Shown: piece by piece, positions 20,945 through 32,239 of the stretch
How positions within the stretch are numbered: the stretch's first letter is position 1
Layout: each line of letters begins with the position of its first letter
Assembly (NCBI GenBank): GCA_930367215.1
Contig: OV884058.1
Location: 174,202,478 to 174,266,477, forward strand
Direction: 5' to 3'
From: Pollenia angustigena
Lineage: Eukaryota > Arthropoda > Insecta > Diptera > Polleniidae
Length of the DNA: 64,000 nt
Translations under genes and position numbers: made by a program
Notes under the pieces: generated by a model
Told to the model about the DNA's origin: nothing
Database searches by the model: none
Seen by the model: the letters and a program-made list of their open reading frames with translations, nothing else

Positions 20945-22472
20945 TAGATAACAATATTACAATTTCACCTCAGCGCCAGATTGGCATTAGAGAGGCTTAT
21001 TGGCAAAATTTAAACAAAAGAATTTCAATATATTTATAATAAATTTTAATTTACAAATTTATATGTATTTCAAACATACCAATTAACGTTATATCAGAAG
21101 CTCATCAATATGTTGAGATAAAAAATTTGTTAAGTTAAATTCAAACTGCGATAGGCTTGTTTAATATTATATGGCAAGTTGTTATATTCTCTACAACCAG
21201 AGTGTTCAATTGTTTCAGATTGGCAAAAGATTATTCTTAAATGATCACGATTTCTTGTATTAAAAGTATCCTGATTACGTGTGAATTGTTTGGTATGATG
21301 CCCAATACACTTAAGACATTTAAACATGTACAGTAACAACTAGAACCTATAAAGTCCGTATATTGGCAAGACAGTGGGAAAAACCTCCCTGTATAAACTA
21401 ACAGTTGGAAACCGGCTAGGCAAATTAGCTACACTTTTTAATGCTTTATTCTGCATTCTCTGAAGCGATTTAAACTCAGTAGTTTTTTTGAATCCATATA
21501 TTAATTTAAGGTAACTACAATGGCTTTGAATCAAAGCCTGATAAATTAAAAATTTGGTTTTTTTATCAAACTTGTTTCTAAACTTATACATTAAGCCCAA
21601 CGCAGGAGAAAGTTTTACCTTAAGATTCCTAATATGCTGATCCCACATAAGATTTCCCTGAAAACATATACCCAAATATTTAACAGAAGAAACCTCCCAA
21701 ACTGTTTTCCCGTCAACAAAAATACTAAAATCATTACTAAAACCAAAGTGTGGTTTAAATCGTATAAGCTTCGTCTTTGTAGGATTTAAAAATAGCTTCT
21801 TTATACGAACATATTCCGAAACTAATGAAGCATCTCTTTCCATATACGGTTTTAATGCAGTTTCATGTTTGTAATGATAAAATATACTAATATCATCAGC
21901 GTATATAAAAATTTTTCCCGTCAAGTCTAAATTTTTTAAATCGTTGATGTATATTGAAAACAACAAAGGATCTAGAACACTTCCCTGAGGAACTCCACGT
22001 ACTACATTACGCAGATTATTCCTATTTTCCTTAACTTGAACAAATTGTCTTCTATTTGTTAAGAAGCTCTCTAGAAGCAAAAATTCATTCCCATGAATTC
22101 CATAATATTTAAGCTTCCGCAACAATATTTCATGATCTATAAGATCAAACGCCTTCGTAAGATCATAAAATATTACCGCAACTGCACTATGACCTTCATC
22201 TAATCCTTTACAAATATAATTTTGCACATTTACAATACCCTCCTCAGTGCCACAACCCTTTCGAAAGCCATACTGAAACTCATTTAATAAATTGTTTTCC
22301 ATAAAATAAGTGAAAATCTGTCTGTGCAAAATACGTTCAAAGATTTGATTAATAATGGGAAGTGTCGAAATAGGACGATATTGTTCCACTGTTGTTGCTT
22401 GACTTTCCTTGGGAATAGGGATTACTTTATGGATTGTCAAAATATCAGGGTATACTGACGAATCTAGAATTT
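20945..22472 (-). mobile_element. 5'-truncated non-LTR retrotransposon, CR1/Rex1-like
   Basis: Minus-strand fragment that begins within the reverse transcriptase (about 22472) and runs through the C-terminal region and 3' UTR to about 20945. The 5' junction lies against the AGCTTATCC of a foldback-family module at 22473. Truncation at the 5' end is normal for target-primed insertion. The 3' UTR has a small stem, GCCAATCTGGC, near 20980. Confidence 0.75.
21130..22440 (-). pseudogene. reverse transcriptase fragment, one in-frame stop
   Basis: The frame is open from about 22470 to a TAG at 21342-21340 and then continues in the same frame to 21130, so the fragment of about 437 codons has a single nonsense codon. 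Numbering from a TTG at 22440: KVIPIPKE (6-12), RPISTLPIINQIFERI (22-37), FYDLTKAFD with D93, RGVPQGSVLDPLLFS (148-162) and YADD (180-183). The glycine normally found between L and P in the QGSxLGPLLF motif is D156 here, a likely inactivating change. The endonuclease and everything before the RT are missing. Similar in kind to the intact element at 4824-7925 but a different family. Confidence 0.85.
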
Positions 22473-22550
22473 AGCTTATCCTCCAACAATAAATTTCAGG
22501 GCATTTATTAAGAATGAAAATCGGGAATTAAGCACGAAAAACAAGATCGT
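22473..22550 (+). repeat. foldback-family module (GGGAATTAAGCACGA)
   Basis: AACAATAAATTTCA followed by GGGAATTAAGCACGA, the same order as in the right arm of the inverted repeat at 38173-38283. Confidence 0.6.
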
Positions 22551-23165
22551 TTTTTTTAAGCTTTTTGTTATTATTTTTTAGCTTTTTGTTAACAGAGTAT
22601 CAATTAAGCTTTTTGTGAAATAGGTAGCTTTTTGTGGAAAAAATAGATTTTTGTAAAAGAAGTAGCTTTTTGTCAATAAGTTAACATTCTTGTAAAGTTT
22701 TTAATAATTTTTTTTTTTTGTTTTAAACGTTTGTAAAAAAGTAGTTATTTTCTAAAGAAAATACCATTTTGCAACAAAAAGCTTTTTGTAAAAAATGGAA
22801 ATTTTTGTAAAAATTTAGCCCTTGGAAAAATTGAGCTTTTTTAAAAACTAACTTATGGAATGTGGCTTATACCAAAAATTGTTTTTAAAAAATCTAGCTT
22901 ATGGTACAAAAGTAACTTTTTGTAAAAATTTAGCTTTTTGTCAAAATGTAGCTTTTTGTGAAAAGGAGCATTTTGTAAAATTGTAGCTTTTTGTAATAAA
23001 ATAGCTTATTTTAAAAGTAGATCAATTTAAAAAATGATATTATTGGAAAAAATGCAGCTTTTAGTAAAAGAAGCTAAAAAAGTATGTTCATTTTTTTAAA
23101 GTAGTTTTTGTAAAAAAGAAATTTTATATTAAGAGGTTTTTGTGCAAAAAAAAATTTCGTGAAAT
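22551..23165. repeat. degenerate AGCTTTTTGTAAAAAA minisatellite, ~600 bp
   Basis: More than a dozen imperfect copies of an approximately 20-25-bp unit, TAGCTTTTTGTRAAAAA, with variable A-runs. It starts immediately after the GGGAATTAAGCACGA module, an association also seen near 31380 and 18539-19050. Confidence 0.7.
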
Positions 23166-23790
23166 ATGTTTCGTTCTTGACTTTATGTAAATGTAAATTT
23201 AGTTTTTAAATGTTAGTCTGCTCCAGTGATGAAATGTTAAAAAGTTATGTTAGTACTGATTTTTTTCTTTTTAATAGCACTGTGCAACCAGTGTTGCCAG
23301 AACTTTAGGAGGCAAAACCAGCAAAATTGGATTATTTTTTAATGAAAAAATTTCAAAACCCTTTAAACACTTTTAAATTTGTTTCTTGTATTTTATTTGA
23401 AAATTATAAAAAATAACAATAAGTTCTAACAGAAATTCATATTTTTACGTAGTAGATATTTCTCATAGATAAAACGAAGACAAATCAATTCAGTTGTATT
23501 ATTTATATTTGATTATTCTAAAAATTTTATTGATAAAACTTGCCTAAATTCCCTTACCGCAAAAAAAGCATAAGCGACAAAAACGCAATTTAAACAAGGA
23601 GGCATAACAAGAAAAGAGTACTAAAACTGGGTAACGTGGTATTTTTAAGACGTAAAACTGCTGAAATAGTACAACAGTGTTGAAAACATCACTTGTCCGA
23701 AAACGTCTGCCCTTTTCCCTTCAAACTGTCTGCATATTTCCCTGTAACCAATCATGATTTTCACCCAGGCATTTTTAATGCAATTTTGCT
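23166..23790. other. no gene; possible MITE end near 23290
   Basis: CAGTGTTGCCAGAA at about 23290 looks like a hAT terminus, but no inverse partner with an 8-bp duplication was found. Confidence 0.35.
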
Positions 23791-23817
23791 ATTTATTTAT
23801 TTATTTATTTATTTATA
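23791..23817. repeat. (TTTA)n tract
   Basis: Six TTTA units followed by A+T-rich sequence. Confidence 0.8.
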
Positions 23818-25683
23818 TAATATTGTATTATTATCTATTTATATTGTTTGTTTGCCCTATTTTTGCATTTAACTTTATCTTCTTCATGATTTTGTAACAC
23901 AATTTGTGTACTCGTGTGCCTGTTAAATTTGTGAAAGTATTTAATTTGTAAAAAAAAATGTATTAAAAATGTACAATTTAGAAAATGAATACAAACAAAT
24001 ACATAAACATGCATGCATTCCTACAATTAAACAAGTACTAACAGTTACAATTTGCTTGCATACGAACATGGATACTTAAACTGAACTGAGCTGACATACA
24101 AGTATCTGTAAATGTACTTAAACTATTTTAGGATTTTTTTTTCTATCATTATTTTTTATTTTGTACGTTTTCTTCTACCATTTATACCCTTTTAAGTGTA
24201 AGTTTTCTTTTTACTCGTTAAACTGTTTATGGCAACTAGTGAGTTTTATTCATACCGTTTGAAAATATCTCACCAAGCACCCTCTTTTCATCCCGCTACT
24301 CTTATGCCACAAGTTTACTTACTTTCTGTAGTAGTTTTTTTTATTTTTACCCCCCACATAAAGTTTTGCTGGTGCTATTTGAATAGTGTTTATTCAATTC
24401 AGATTGCTTTTTATTCATTCATCCGTGTGTGTGTGTGAGCGCGTGTGTGTGTGTGTTGATTACAAGAAAAACTTTATGTTTATATTGGATGTTGGTTAAT
24501 TATTGTATAAATGAAATGGGAATTTTATTACATGAAAATTACCACTTAATTTTTAAATTACTGTTTTCTCTAATTTCTCACTAAATGCTGTATTAGTTAC
24601 ATTTTACACATTAACACACTCTCGCATTTTGATATTCACACAAAAATAGTAAAATTAATGAGTTTTAAACCAATAAAATTTTTCAACAAGGAAAAGTTGT
24701 ATACCGTTTTAAAAGCATGTTTCACCTAATTAAAAGGAATTTTAATGAAATTAAGAACAACATTTTTGAGTTTATGGAAAAATAGAAAGTAGGTCTAATT
24801 TTGGTTAAAATATTAAGCCAAAAAAACTGTTATTAATTTTACAATTAAAAGAAAAATCATATCTTTAACGTCTTTTAATAAATCTATTAAAAAGTGTTAC
24901 TTACCACTTAAGTTTTTTTTTTTCTTTTTTGTTTGAACTAACAAATTCAATTTTACAATTTTCAAATTAATTTGAATAAAAAACACCAGGAATCATGAAA
25001 TTTACCTTTACCACAATAAATACATTAAAGATCGTTGATACAATTACATTTCCTTGTAGTCTGGAAATAAAATGTATTTGCGTCATTTTTCTTATATGTA
25101 ACCACAGACACACTCAAAAACAACAACACGCATCAGAAATTGCGCTGAAAATTGTATATTTACACTTCAATAACTTTTAGCATCCAATAGCTGCTCCACA
25201 CACACAAACAAAGTGACGTGTATTTAAATTTGGAGCAAAGAAAAAAGAAGAAAAAAATGTTCGTAATAATACCAATCACAAGAGTGCGGGAGGCAACAAC
25301 AAACAGTCTTCTTTAAGGAAACAATTTTCATGTAATTGAAAGTATCGTTTAAATAACAAAAACAGCAACAAAATAAAATACTACAAGTATATTTTTGTAG
25401 CAAATTTTCGGCAGAACTAAATATTTATGCGATACAAATAATAATTTTGGTAAAATGTGTTTTTTAGGAAAATATAATCGGAATTTAAAGAGTTTCTATA
25501 AAGAAAAAGTTGAATTAATAATGCAAAAAATATACTTCTGGGAGAATTTCTATTTTTGAAAAAAAAGTATATAATTGGAGAAAAATGTTTTTCTTTTCAT
25601 TTAGATAAAAGTATTTTTTAAGAAGCAAGAATCTTTATTAATGATTAAGTGTATTTTTCTAAAAATAAATGTTTAACCAAAAA
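23818..25683. other. A+T-rich unique-looking DNA with a (GT)n tract
   Basis: A (GT)n tract interrupted by GAGCGC lies at 24424-24457. No coding region is supported; the 69- and 61-codon frames lack motifs. Confidence 0.45.
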
Positions 25684-26345
25684 AAAACAAGTAAGAAAGT
25701 ATAGTCGGTCAAGCCCGACCGTATGATACCCTACACCACAGTATTTAAAATCACATCATGCTTATATGCCCATATAAATATGGATTTATCTATGTTTATA
25801 AACTTCATTAAAATGGGTTTGAAAGTTTGTGACAGGCAGAAATTGCCCCCTACCTCCCCTTGTGGTCCTATTTTTGAAAAACTGTATAGCTTATGTGTCC
25901 ATATAGATATGGATCCATCTATGTTTTAAATTTCATTAAAATCGGTTTGAGAAGTAAAAATTGCCCCTCTCCCCCCTCGTGGTCCTATTTTTTAAGAAAT
26001 GCATCCCTTTAGGGTCCATAAAGATATGGTTCTATCTATGTTTTAAATTTCATTAAAATCAGTTTGATAGTTTCTGAGAGGAAGAAATTTCCCCCTATCT
26101 TCCCTTGTGGTCATACGATTCGGCCCATTTTCATAATTTTATCAAATTATCTCTAAATTGCGACCTGTACTTTGCGCACAAGGTTACATGGACAGCCAGC
26201 CACCCGAACGGACATCGTTAGTTCGACTCAGAAAGTGATTCTGAGTAGATCGGTATACTTTAAGGTTATATATATATTTTAACGCGTTACACACATCAGC
26301 ACAAATGCATAATCCTCTCCACTATTGTGGTGTGGGTATAAAAAT
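25684..26345 (+). mobile_element. dispersed fly repeat with internal tandem units, copy B
   Basis: Begins AACAAGTAAGAAAGTATAG, then CCGACCGTATGATACCCTAC, and ends TATTGTGGTGTGGGTATAAA. Three internal units are marked by ATCTATGTT at about 25787, 25916 and 26033. The interior also holds GCACAAGGTTACATGGACAG and GACTCAGAAAGTGATTCTGA, shared with copies A and C and with the fragment at 13740. Confidence 0.75.
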
Positions 26346-26449
26346 GTTTATTTCAAGAAAAAAGTATATGAAGAAAAAGTTTTTTTTTTTTTCTTAAAAA
26401 ATATAAAAATTATATTTTTTAAAATAAACACCCCTTTTCTAAAATATCA

Positions 26450-26625
26450 CTCGATTTCAAATCATGTGATCTCAAATCATATATGATTTAAAATCACACG
26501 TGTGATATTCTGGTGTTCCGTTTTTGTGGTTTTCGGTGTGATTTTCAATTGCCGAAAGCACACCGAAAAACACAAAAACCGTCTGGTTTTTAGAACACTA
26601 CAAAATCACACGTATGATCCACGTA
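26450..26625. repeat. imperfect hairpin element, arms of about 65 bp
   Basis: AAATCACACGTGTGAT at 26491-26506 is matched inversely by ATCATACGTGTGATTT from 26603-26620. The innermost arms, TTTTTGTGGTTTTCGGTGTG (26521-26540) and CACACCGAAAAACACAAAAA, flank an 18-base loop. The arms also contain the palindrome TCACACGTGTGA. Probably a small palindromic MITE; the ends are not exact. Confidence 0.6.
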
Positions 26626-26681
26626 TGGCCCTGAGAGCATTTCTTTTAAATTTTATTTAAGAGAAGGTATTTTTGTTAAAA

Positions 26682-26799
26682 ACAAGCCCGACCATATAAT
26701 ACCCTACACCACAGGATTTGGAGAAAAAAATTCGAGAGGGGGGTACCCTATTTGGAACTCAAGTTCAATAATGGATAAGTCAGAACAAAATGTTATAAG
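26682..26799 (+). repeat. fragment of dispersed repeat, left part (continues at 27330)
   Basis: CCGACCATATAATACCCTAC is a relative of the start of copy B. The fragment is interrupted by the hAT MITE at 26800-27321 and resumes with GTTAAGATTCATGTAAAAG. Confidence 0.5.
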
Positions 26800-27321
26800 C
26801 AGGGCAACCAGAAATATGCGCTAAAAAACACGTTTTATGCGCATTAAATATGCAGTAAAACACTTGAAAATATGCCCTGAAAATTGCTAAAAATATGCCC
26901 CAAAAAATTAAAAAATAGCTTGAAACAAAATATTCAACAATTTCATAACAGTTTCATTTAATTTAATCTAAATACCAACATAGTTCGATGGGTTACGGAC
27001 ACAAAGAGTCTACTTTGGAAAGAAATTTTAATGGGGAATATGTAAAATTATAGACCGGTTCTCAACAATTACATAGAACTCGTCTTTAGTACAATTAAAA
27101 TATATTTACCAAATTAGATTAACGTATCTACAAGATTGCAACTTTGCCCACAAAATTAACATGACAGGCAATCAGCCAGATAGACGGATGGTTATCGTAA
27201 GATCATTTTAAAAAGTGATTCTAAATCGTCCAGATTTCTATGTTAACACACATCGATATTGTTTCTGCCTTCATTGGTCTTACAAGTAAAAACATGCAAT
27301 TGCATATTTTTGGTTTCCCTG
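26800..27321. mobile_element. hAT MITE, 522 bp
   Basis: Ends CAGGGCAACCAGAAATATGC and, inversely, CAGGGAAACCAAAAATATGC (18 of 20 match), flanked by an exact 8-bp duplication GTTATAAG at 26792-26799 and 27322-27329. The interior contains another scrap of the dispersed repeat (GACAGGCAATCAGCCAGATA near 27170) and no coding frame. Confidence 0.9.
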
Positions 27322-27417
27322 GTTATAAGGTTAAGATTCATGTAAAAGTTATGTGTGATGAATATTATTTAGATATCTTCGTCTATATGAGATTTACCTG
27401 CCTTTAAGTGATCTTAA

Positions 27418-27657
27418 TCTTTAGTCACACTTGTTAAATATATGACCAATTAAACGTACCCACTACTTTTGTAAATAGTTAGTGAGACTTAATATACCAA
27501 AATAAAGCTAATTATACTCCTAGACATAGCAAAACCCTATTTTAATATAGTTTTTGTAATACGTGGAATCATAACCAAAATAAATATTGGAATTATATTT
27601 AAGTTTACTTGTGGATCACGTTTTATCGTCAAATATTTGCCAAGGGTTACTGTAGCT
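27418..27657. mobile_element. decayed PIF/Harbinger-type MITE, copy 2 of the 12199 family
   Basis: Shares TAGTCACACTTGTTAAATAT, CCCACTACTTTTGTAAATAG, CCTAGACATAGCAAAA and the right end CAAATATTTGCCAAGGGTTA with 12199-12448, with many substitutions. The terminal bases and the TAA duplications are no longer intact. Confidence 0.65.
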
Positions 27658-27829
27658 TTCTCTTTAAAGCTAGTGTCGCCAAATTTTATGTTATCATAGT
27701 CTATTTCAGGAGTAGTATTTGTATGGGAGCTATTGTCGGACATGAACCGAGGCAAAAAAAAAATGTTTAAATGATTTATGTTGCCATAAAATATGTTTGG
27801 ACTAAATCTAATCTTAAACTCATTTTATT

Positions 27830-28286
27830 AATGGTGCAACATCAACTTAATGGAGCTGAATTTAAAAAAATGTAAATCAATGCGATTTGTAAGAAATAAC
27901 CCGATTGCTGCTGATTTTCTGATTTTCTGGGTGATTATAAAATGGAATTAGTTGGCAGCTTCCGAGATCTTGGTATATTATTTGACCCTTAATTGAGTTT
28001 CACTCTGCATATAACAACTATAATAAATAGAACAAGTGGTACACTGGGTTATATAAAACGTTGGGCTAAAGAGTTAAGTGATCCGTATATTGGTAAAACA
28101 TTATTCATGGCACTAGTTCGACCTATTCTTGAATATGGATCGATAATATGGGACCCTATTTACCAAATCCATTCCAATGCCATTGAGTCGGTCCAAAAAC
28201 AATTCCTGTTGTTTTGTCTTCGTGGATTACGTTTTAACCCCTTGAACTTGCCTTCATATGCTGCTCGACTTGCTCTTATTAAACTC
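27830..28286 (+). pseudogene. reverse transcriptase C-terminal fragment, non-LTR element
   Basis: Translated pieces read LNLKKCKSMRF near 27860, then after a frame change FRDLGILFDP near 27963 and, beyond an in-frame stop, LFMALVRPILEYGSIIWDP at about 28100-28160, followed by an ESVQKQFLLFCLRGL-like line. This order (KCK, DLGV.FD, LVRPILEYGS.IW, QK.FL.F.LRGL) is that of jockey/CR1-type reverse transcriptases just after the YADD region. At least one frameshift and one stop. The 3' side ends abruptly where a CACGCAAAG MITE end begins. Confidence 0.8.
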
Positions 28287-28470
28287 ACGCAAAGAAAAAA
28301 CAAGTTTAAATATGGTCACCTCCAACAAAACTATTTATAAAGAAAATTTTAAACATATTATGATTCATTTAACAATATTATTGTCACCCACAACCATATT
28401 ATGGTTGAATTAGCCCCCTATCAAGAAGCCACAACCATATTATAATGAGAGAGGAGCAATTTGTAAGGCA
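28286..28470. mobile_element. truncated relative of the CACGCAAAG MITE
   Basis: CACGCAAAGAAAAAAC at 28286 matches the left end of the element at 8456-9585, followed by ACATATTATGATTC and CCACAACCATATTATGG motifs. No right terminus is found, and the left flank is not TA. Confidence 0.5.
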
Positions 28471-28559
28471 TAAATACTGGAAAAATCTTCGCAACCACAA
28501 ACCCTATAAAGAATAGTAAGGTAGTGCTAGCAACATCTGGTCGAAAGAACTTGAAATAT

Positions 28560-28850
28560 GGAGACACCACTATTCTAGCATGCTGTTTGTACTAACCATT
28601 TTTTGGACAATATATCCCAACAAAGGCTCCTGAATTTAACTAAATATCAAGCCATGTCTCGTCCTTTGAAGCAAATAAGGCCCCTGGTGCAGATAACATA
28701 ACTTCCGAAATACGCTAAGTGGACAGCCAGATATGAAAGTCCTTTCTACAAACACTGATACAAACCTACTGGGCCACTGGATGCCTAGCTCAAAGAATGT
28801 TTTACCGTAAACATCCACAAAAAAGAATGTCAAAATTAGGGAGGTATAAC
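28560..28850 (+). pseudogene. reverse transcriptase relic of an I/R1/LOA-type element
   Basis: SSFEANKAPGADNITSEI near 28650-28706 matches the K-S/A-P-G-x-D-x-I segment in the fingers of I/R1-group reverse transcriptases. About 40 bp later another frame reads QTYWATGCLAQRM, in the place where these elements have a Y-W-x-x-G-x-x-P line. Stops and frameshifts separate the pieces, and the expected FIPKPG segment is lost. A short relic only. Confidence 0.5.
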
Positions 28851-29536
28851 CATTCTCAGTGCAGTAAATTTGGTTGCCATAGTTTCTGTACTTTTTTGCC
28901 GATATCGATAGACGTATTTGTGCGTTTTTCTTTTACTTCTACCCCCAAAATAATATTTTTAACATTTCGCCCTGAGAGTTGTTTTTTTTTTTATATGAAT
29001 TTGAATTTTTGTTGCGAGTTTTTTTTTTTTTTTTTGTTCTTCATCGTTCACCGGTTGTTTAACATTTACGTGTTCGTTTGGTAATTTTGCAGTCGTGTGG
29101 AATAGTTAAATTATTTTAACACATCAATTTATTGACTACAACAGATACGGTTGGCGCATTTTCCATTCCTCTTCTGTTGAAGCAATGCGTTGCGTTTCTT
29201 TTTTGTATGATAATATTTTATTAAATGAAATTGTTTGCACTTTTTGCACAAACACACTTCATATACACACATTTTAAATCAAACAGCTTTGGTACGGGAA
29301 GTGATAAAGTCGTATTTTGATAGAGAAATGTTTATTTGTACTTTTGTTATTTAATTTATTTATCAAGTGTTTAAAACTGTATGATTTTAATAAAATTTTA
29401 TTTTTTTTATCATTTCAGGTAAATTTAATTAATTAAGACTGATCAAAACAGGTAATAAAAAATTGTATAAAAATATATTTATATTTTTTTATGTGTTTTA
29501 TTTCTAGCATGCGTTTTATCGCAGAAATTTCACAAA
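28851..29536. other. A+T-rich DNA, no gene
   Basis: Contains a run of T near 29012-29033. The 95-codon frame at 28797-29084 is phenylalanine-rich and regarded as chance. Confidence 0.4.
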
Positions 29537-29742
29537 CACAGAAAAATTCTCGCCAATTTTTTTAATTTAAAATTCAATCAGGTGTATGAAACGTTTAATT
29601 ATATCAACAAAATTACTGCGAAAAATATTGTTAGTATCACAAAAGATTTAATTGATAATATTTGTTTGCTGGCGCAAGTTTAATTATTTTTTAATTAATT
29701 ACACAAACTTTTTAATTGAAATCAATTTTAATTTTTTTCTGT
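29537..29742. mobile_element. MITE with CACAGAAAAA ends
   Basis: Left CACAGAAAAATTCTCGCC and right, read inversely, CACAGAAAAAAATTAAAATT, with ATTTAATTGA-type motifs repeated in both halves. ACAAA occurs on both flanks. Related in style to the CACGCAAAG family. Confidence 0.5.
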
Positions 29743-30816
29743 GAACAAAGTTACCTCAATCAATTAAATTTTAATTGAAAATCGTATTTCCCTTTTTGAT
29801 TTCATTTTTAACAACATTCTAAACCTTGCTCTACATTTTAAAAATATTGCACACTACTCTCTCATCAGCAGCTCCCAAAACATTCATTTATTTTTTCAAT
29901 TTAGCAAATATTGTCATCGAACTTTTTTCAATTATTAAAAAAAAAAATTAGTTTCTCCCGAATTCCATACAAATATTCTCACAAATACACACATGAAAAG
30001 AAATTCTATAATCACCTGGTTTTCTTAGATACATTTTCTTTTATCCAACCGTGACAAATGATGAAAAATTTACCAACGAATTTTTATTTCATTCATTCAA
30101 TCGTTTCGTTCTAGTGAATAACATGTTTAACCAATAAATCATTGAAATTCTTTAAAAAATCGAACGATATGTCTCATTTCGACAATCTAAAGTTGCAACG
30201 CAAAAGTTTAAACTTTTTGCAAAAAAAAAAACGAAACAAATATTCCCAAAAAAAAAAAACAGTTGACACATTGATGTGAATGCTGCTGCAGCCAAGTTAC
30301 AATTTAACCACAGAAAGTTTTTAAACACCTTGAGGAAAGTTAAAATAAAATCAACAAAGCGACAACAAAAATGCTACTTAATGAATAAAACCAACGACAA
30401 CAACTTAATTATACAGACAAACAGCGGAAATTTTTTTTTATGAAAAAGTAAATTTTTTGTGAAAAAAATATATTTTTGTGAGGAAAGCACATTTTTTTAA
30501 AATATGTAGTATTCTTTTCAAATATTTTTTTTTTAAGTTTCTTTTTTTAAAAAAAGTATTTTTTGAAAAAAAAGTATTTTTTGAAAAAAAAAGTACGTAA
30601 CTTTTTTGAAAACAGTAGCTCGTTTTTGTATTTCTCGCAAGGTAAATTTCTCACATGAAGTGCGAAATAAAAAATTCCATTGTTTCTCGATTTGTGAACA
30701 AAAGGTGTTCTCTATTTAAATGCGAAAACAGGCAACACTGATTCGGTTCTTAAAGGAATATTTCCAGTAGTTTAGTATCAGATGCAAGCGAAACGTCAAA
30801 AAATAAAACAATGAAA
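29743..30816. other. A+T-rich DNA; homopolymer-rich block 30430-30620
   Basis: The block repeats AAAAAAGTATTTTTTG-like units three times near 30545-30595. Otherwise nothing recognised. Confidence 0.4.
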
Positions 30817-31055
30817 GTCTAAGTTCATACGGCTCATGTCTTGAATTGGCGTTCAAATGATTCATGTCATGTTGACGACATGTTTTTTATTTTGTTTTAT
30901 TTGATATTGAAAACAAAAACAAAATTAAACAACGAATAAGAAAGCAAAACGGAAAGACAGTACATGCATCCGTGTACTCGTTTCTTTTCCCCTCGTCCCT
31001 CTGGCCTATAAAGTAGCCATCTTGTTAATAAGACATGAGCCGTATGAACACAGAC
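30817..31055. mobile_element. MITE, 239 bp, 20-bp perfect terminal core
   Basis: GTTCATACGGCTCATGTCTT at 30823-30842 is exactly repeated in inverse orientation at 31030-31049; the similarity extends outward to GTCT/AGAC. No certain target duplication (AAA on both sides). Confidence 0.75.
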
Positions 31056-31129
31056 AAAGGCAAAAAAATGTTAAGATATAGAAACACTTGTGTGAGAAAC
31101 CTTTTTTTTTGTTTCATTTTCACTGTTTT

Positions 31130-31380
31130 TGTTTCTATTCACTCATTTCATGCAAAACATTTTACATACGAGAAAAACAGAAAAGGGCTACAGTATTTTT
31201 ATTAATATCTTTGGAAAAGGTTTCCTTATGATGATCTGGCCTAAGCAAACCGTCAAATGCGCACAGAAGCTAGCTTTCACTCAACAAAAAATGTCAGTGT
31301 ATTTATCAAACATGAAAAATTGGGAATTTAGCACGTCATACAGAATTATTATTAACAATAAATTTTGTTGATAAAAAGTA
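31130..31380 (+). repeat. foldback-family module
   Basis: TTTCCTTATGATGATCTGGC near 31220, GGGAATTTAGCACG near 31322 and AACAATAAATTTTG near 31355 correspond to blocks of the structure at 37883-38283. It is followed by TAACTTTTTGTAGAAAAA, again a minisatellite-type unit. Confidence 0.5.
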
Positions 31381-31719
31381 TCATTTTGTAAAAAAGTAAC
31401 TTTTTGTAGAAAAACTACAAATCTACAAATAGAAATAGTAGTGATGGTAAATTGAAAAATTTAGCTGGTACTGACCACCCAGCAAAAGAGTACTTTTTCT
31501 ACATTTTGGTACTTTTTGCAAATATATTTTTTTATGGAAAATAAACCTTAAAATTAACAACTGAAATACATATTTTTTTTGCTTATATCTCAGCTATTTA
31601 TGGACCAAGCTGGCTAAATTTCAACAGCAAAATTTTGATGGGGATAACTGAAATTAAAATATACCAACAAGCAGTGTTGCCATAACCGTTTGATAAGAAT
31701 AAATTTTGGGTAGGCAATG

Positions 31720-32110
31720 TTGTCAGTACGGCTGTTGAGTCGGGGTTGTAGAGTTGGTGGTGAGGTTGTTGTACCAGAGTCGGAGTCGAAGTACCCACAC
31801 AAAATTCGCGACTCCGACTCCAAAATTTTTCCGCATGAAAAATTAAAAAAAATATTCTAATAATTTCCAAAATAAAAATACTTCGAAATTGGCGATGCAA
31901 TAATTAAAATATTGATTCGAAATTTTTACGGAATCCTTTTCTTGCTATATTTAACCAGTTAAAAGGTACTTCATTAAAAAAAGAGTTAAAGTCAAATAAG
32001 GACAGTCTCATAAACATTTCGCATTAAGGTTAGATTAGAAGTCGGAGTTGCAATTTCAGCGGTTGGAGTCGGAATAAGTTCCCTAGTCCTAGTTGTTAGT
32101 GTTAAAAAAA
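31720..32110. repeat. GGAGTCGG-rich degenerate repeat
   Basis: Scattered GAGTCGGAGTCG, GACTCCGACTCC and GGTTGGAGTCGG motifs. CAGTGTTGCCATAACCG near 31674 could be a transposon end. Overlapping frames of 100 and 69 codons on the minus strand reflect this repeat. Confidence 0.5.
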
Positions 32111-32239
32111 AATATCAATGCTAAATTTCTAAATAAAGAAGCATAACCAGAAAAGAGTACTTAAAAGGACGTGGAGTTACCGTGGTATTTTTGAAAGGAA
32201 AATGTACTGAAAAAAGTACCATAGTACTGAATTTTCCAT

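Noticed and set aside
23286..30742. A 7.4-kb hAT element between CAGTGTTGCC (23290) and GGCAACACTG (30728)
   Set aside because: The flanking 8-mers do not match and unrelated complete elements lie between; the ends are taken as independent.
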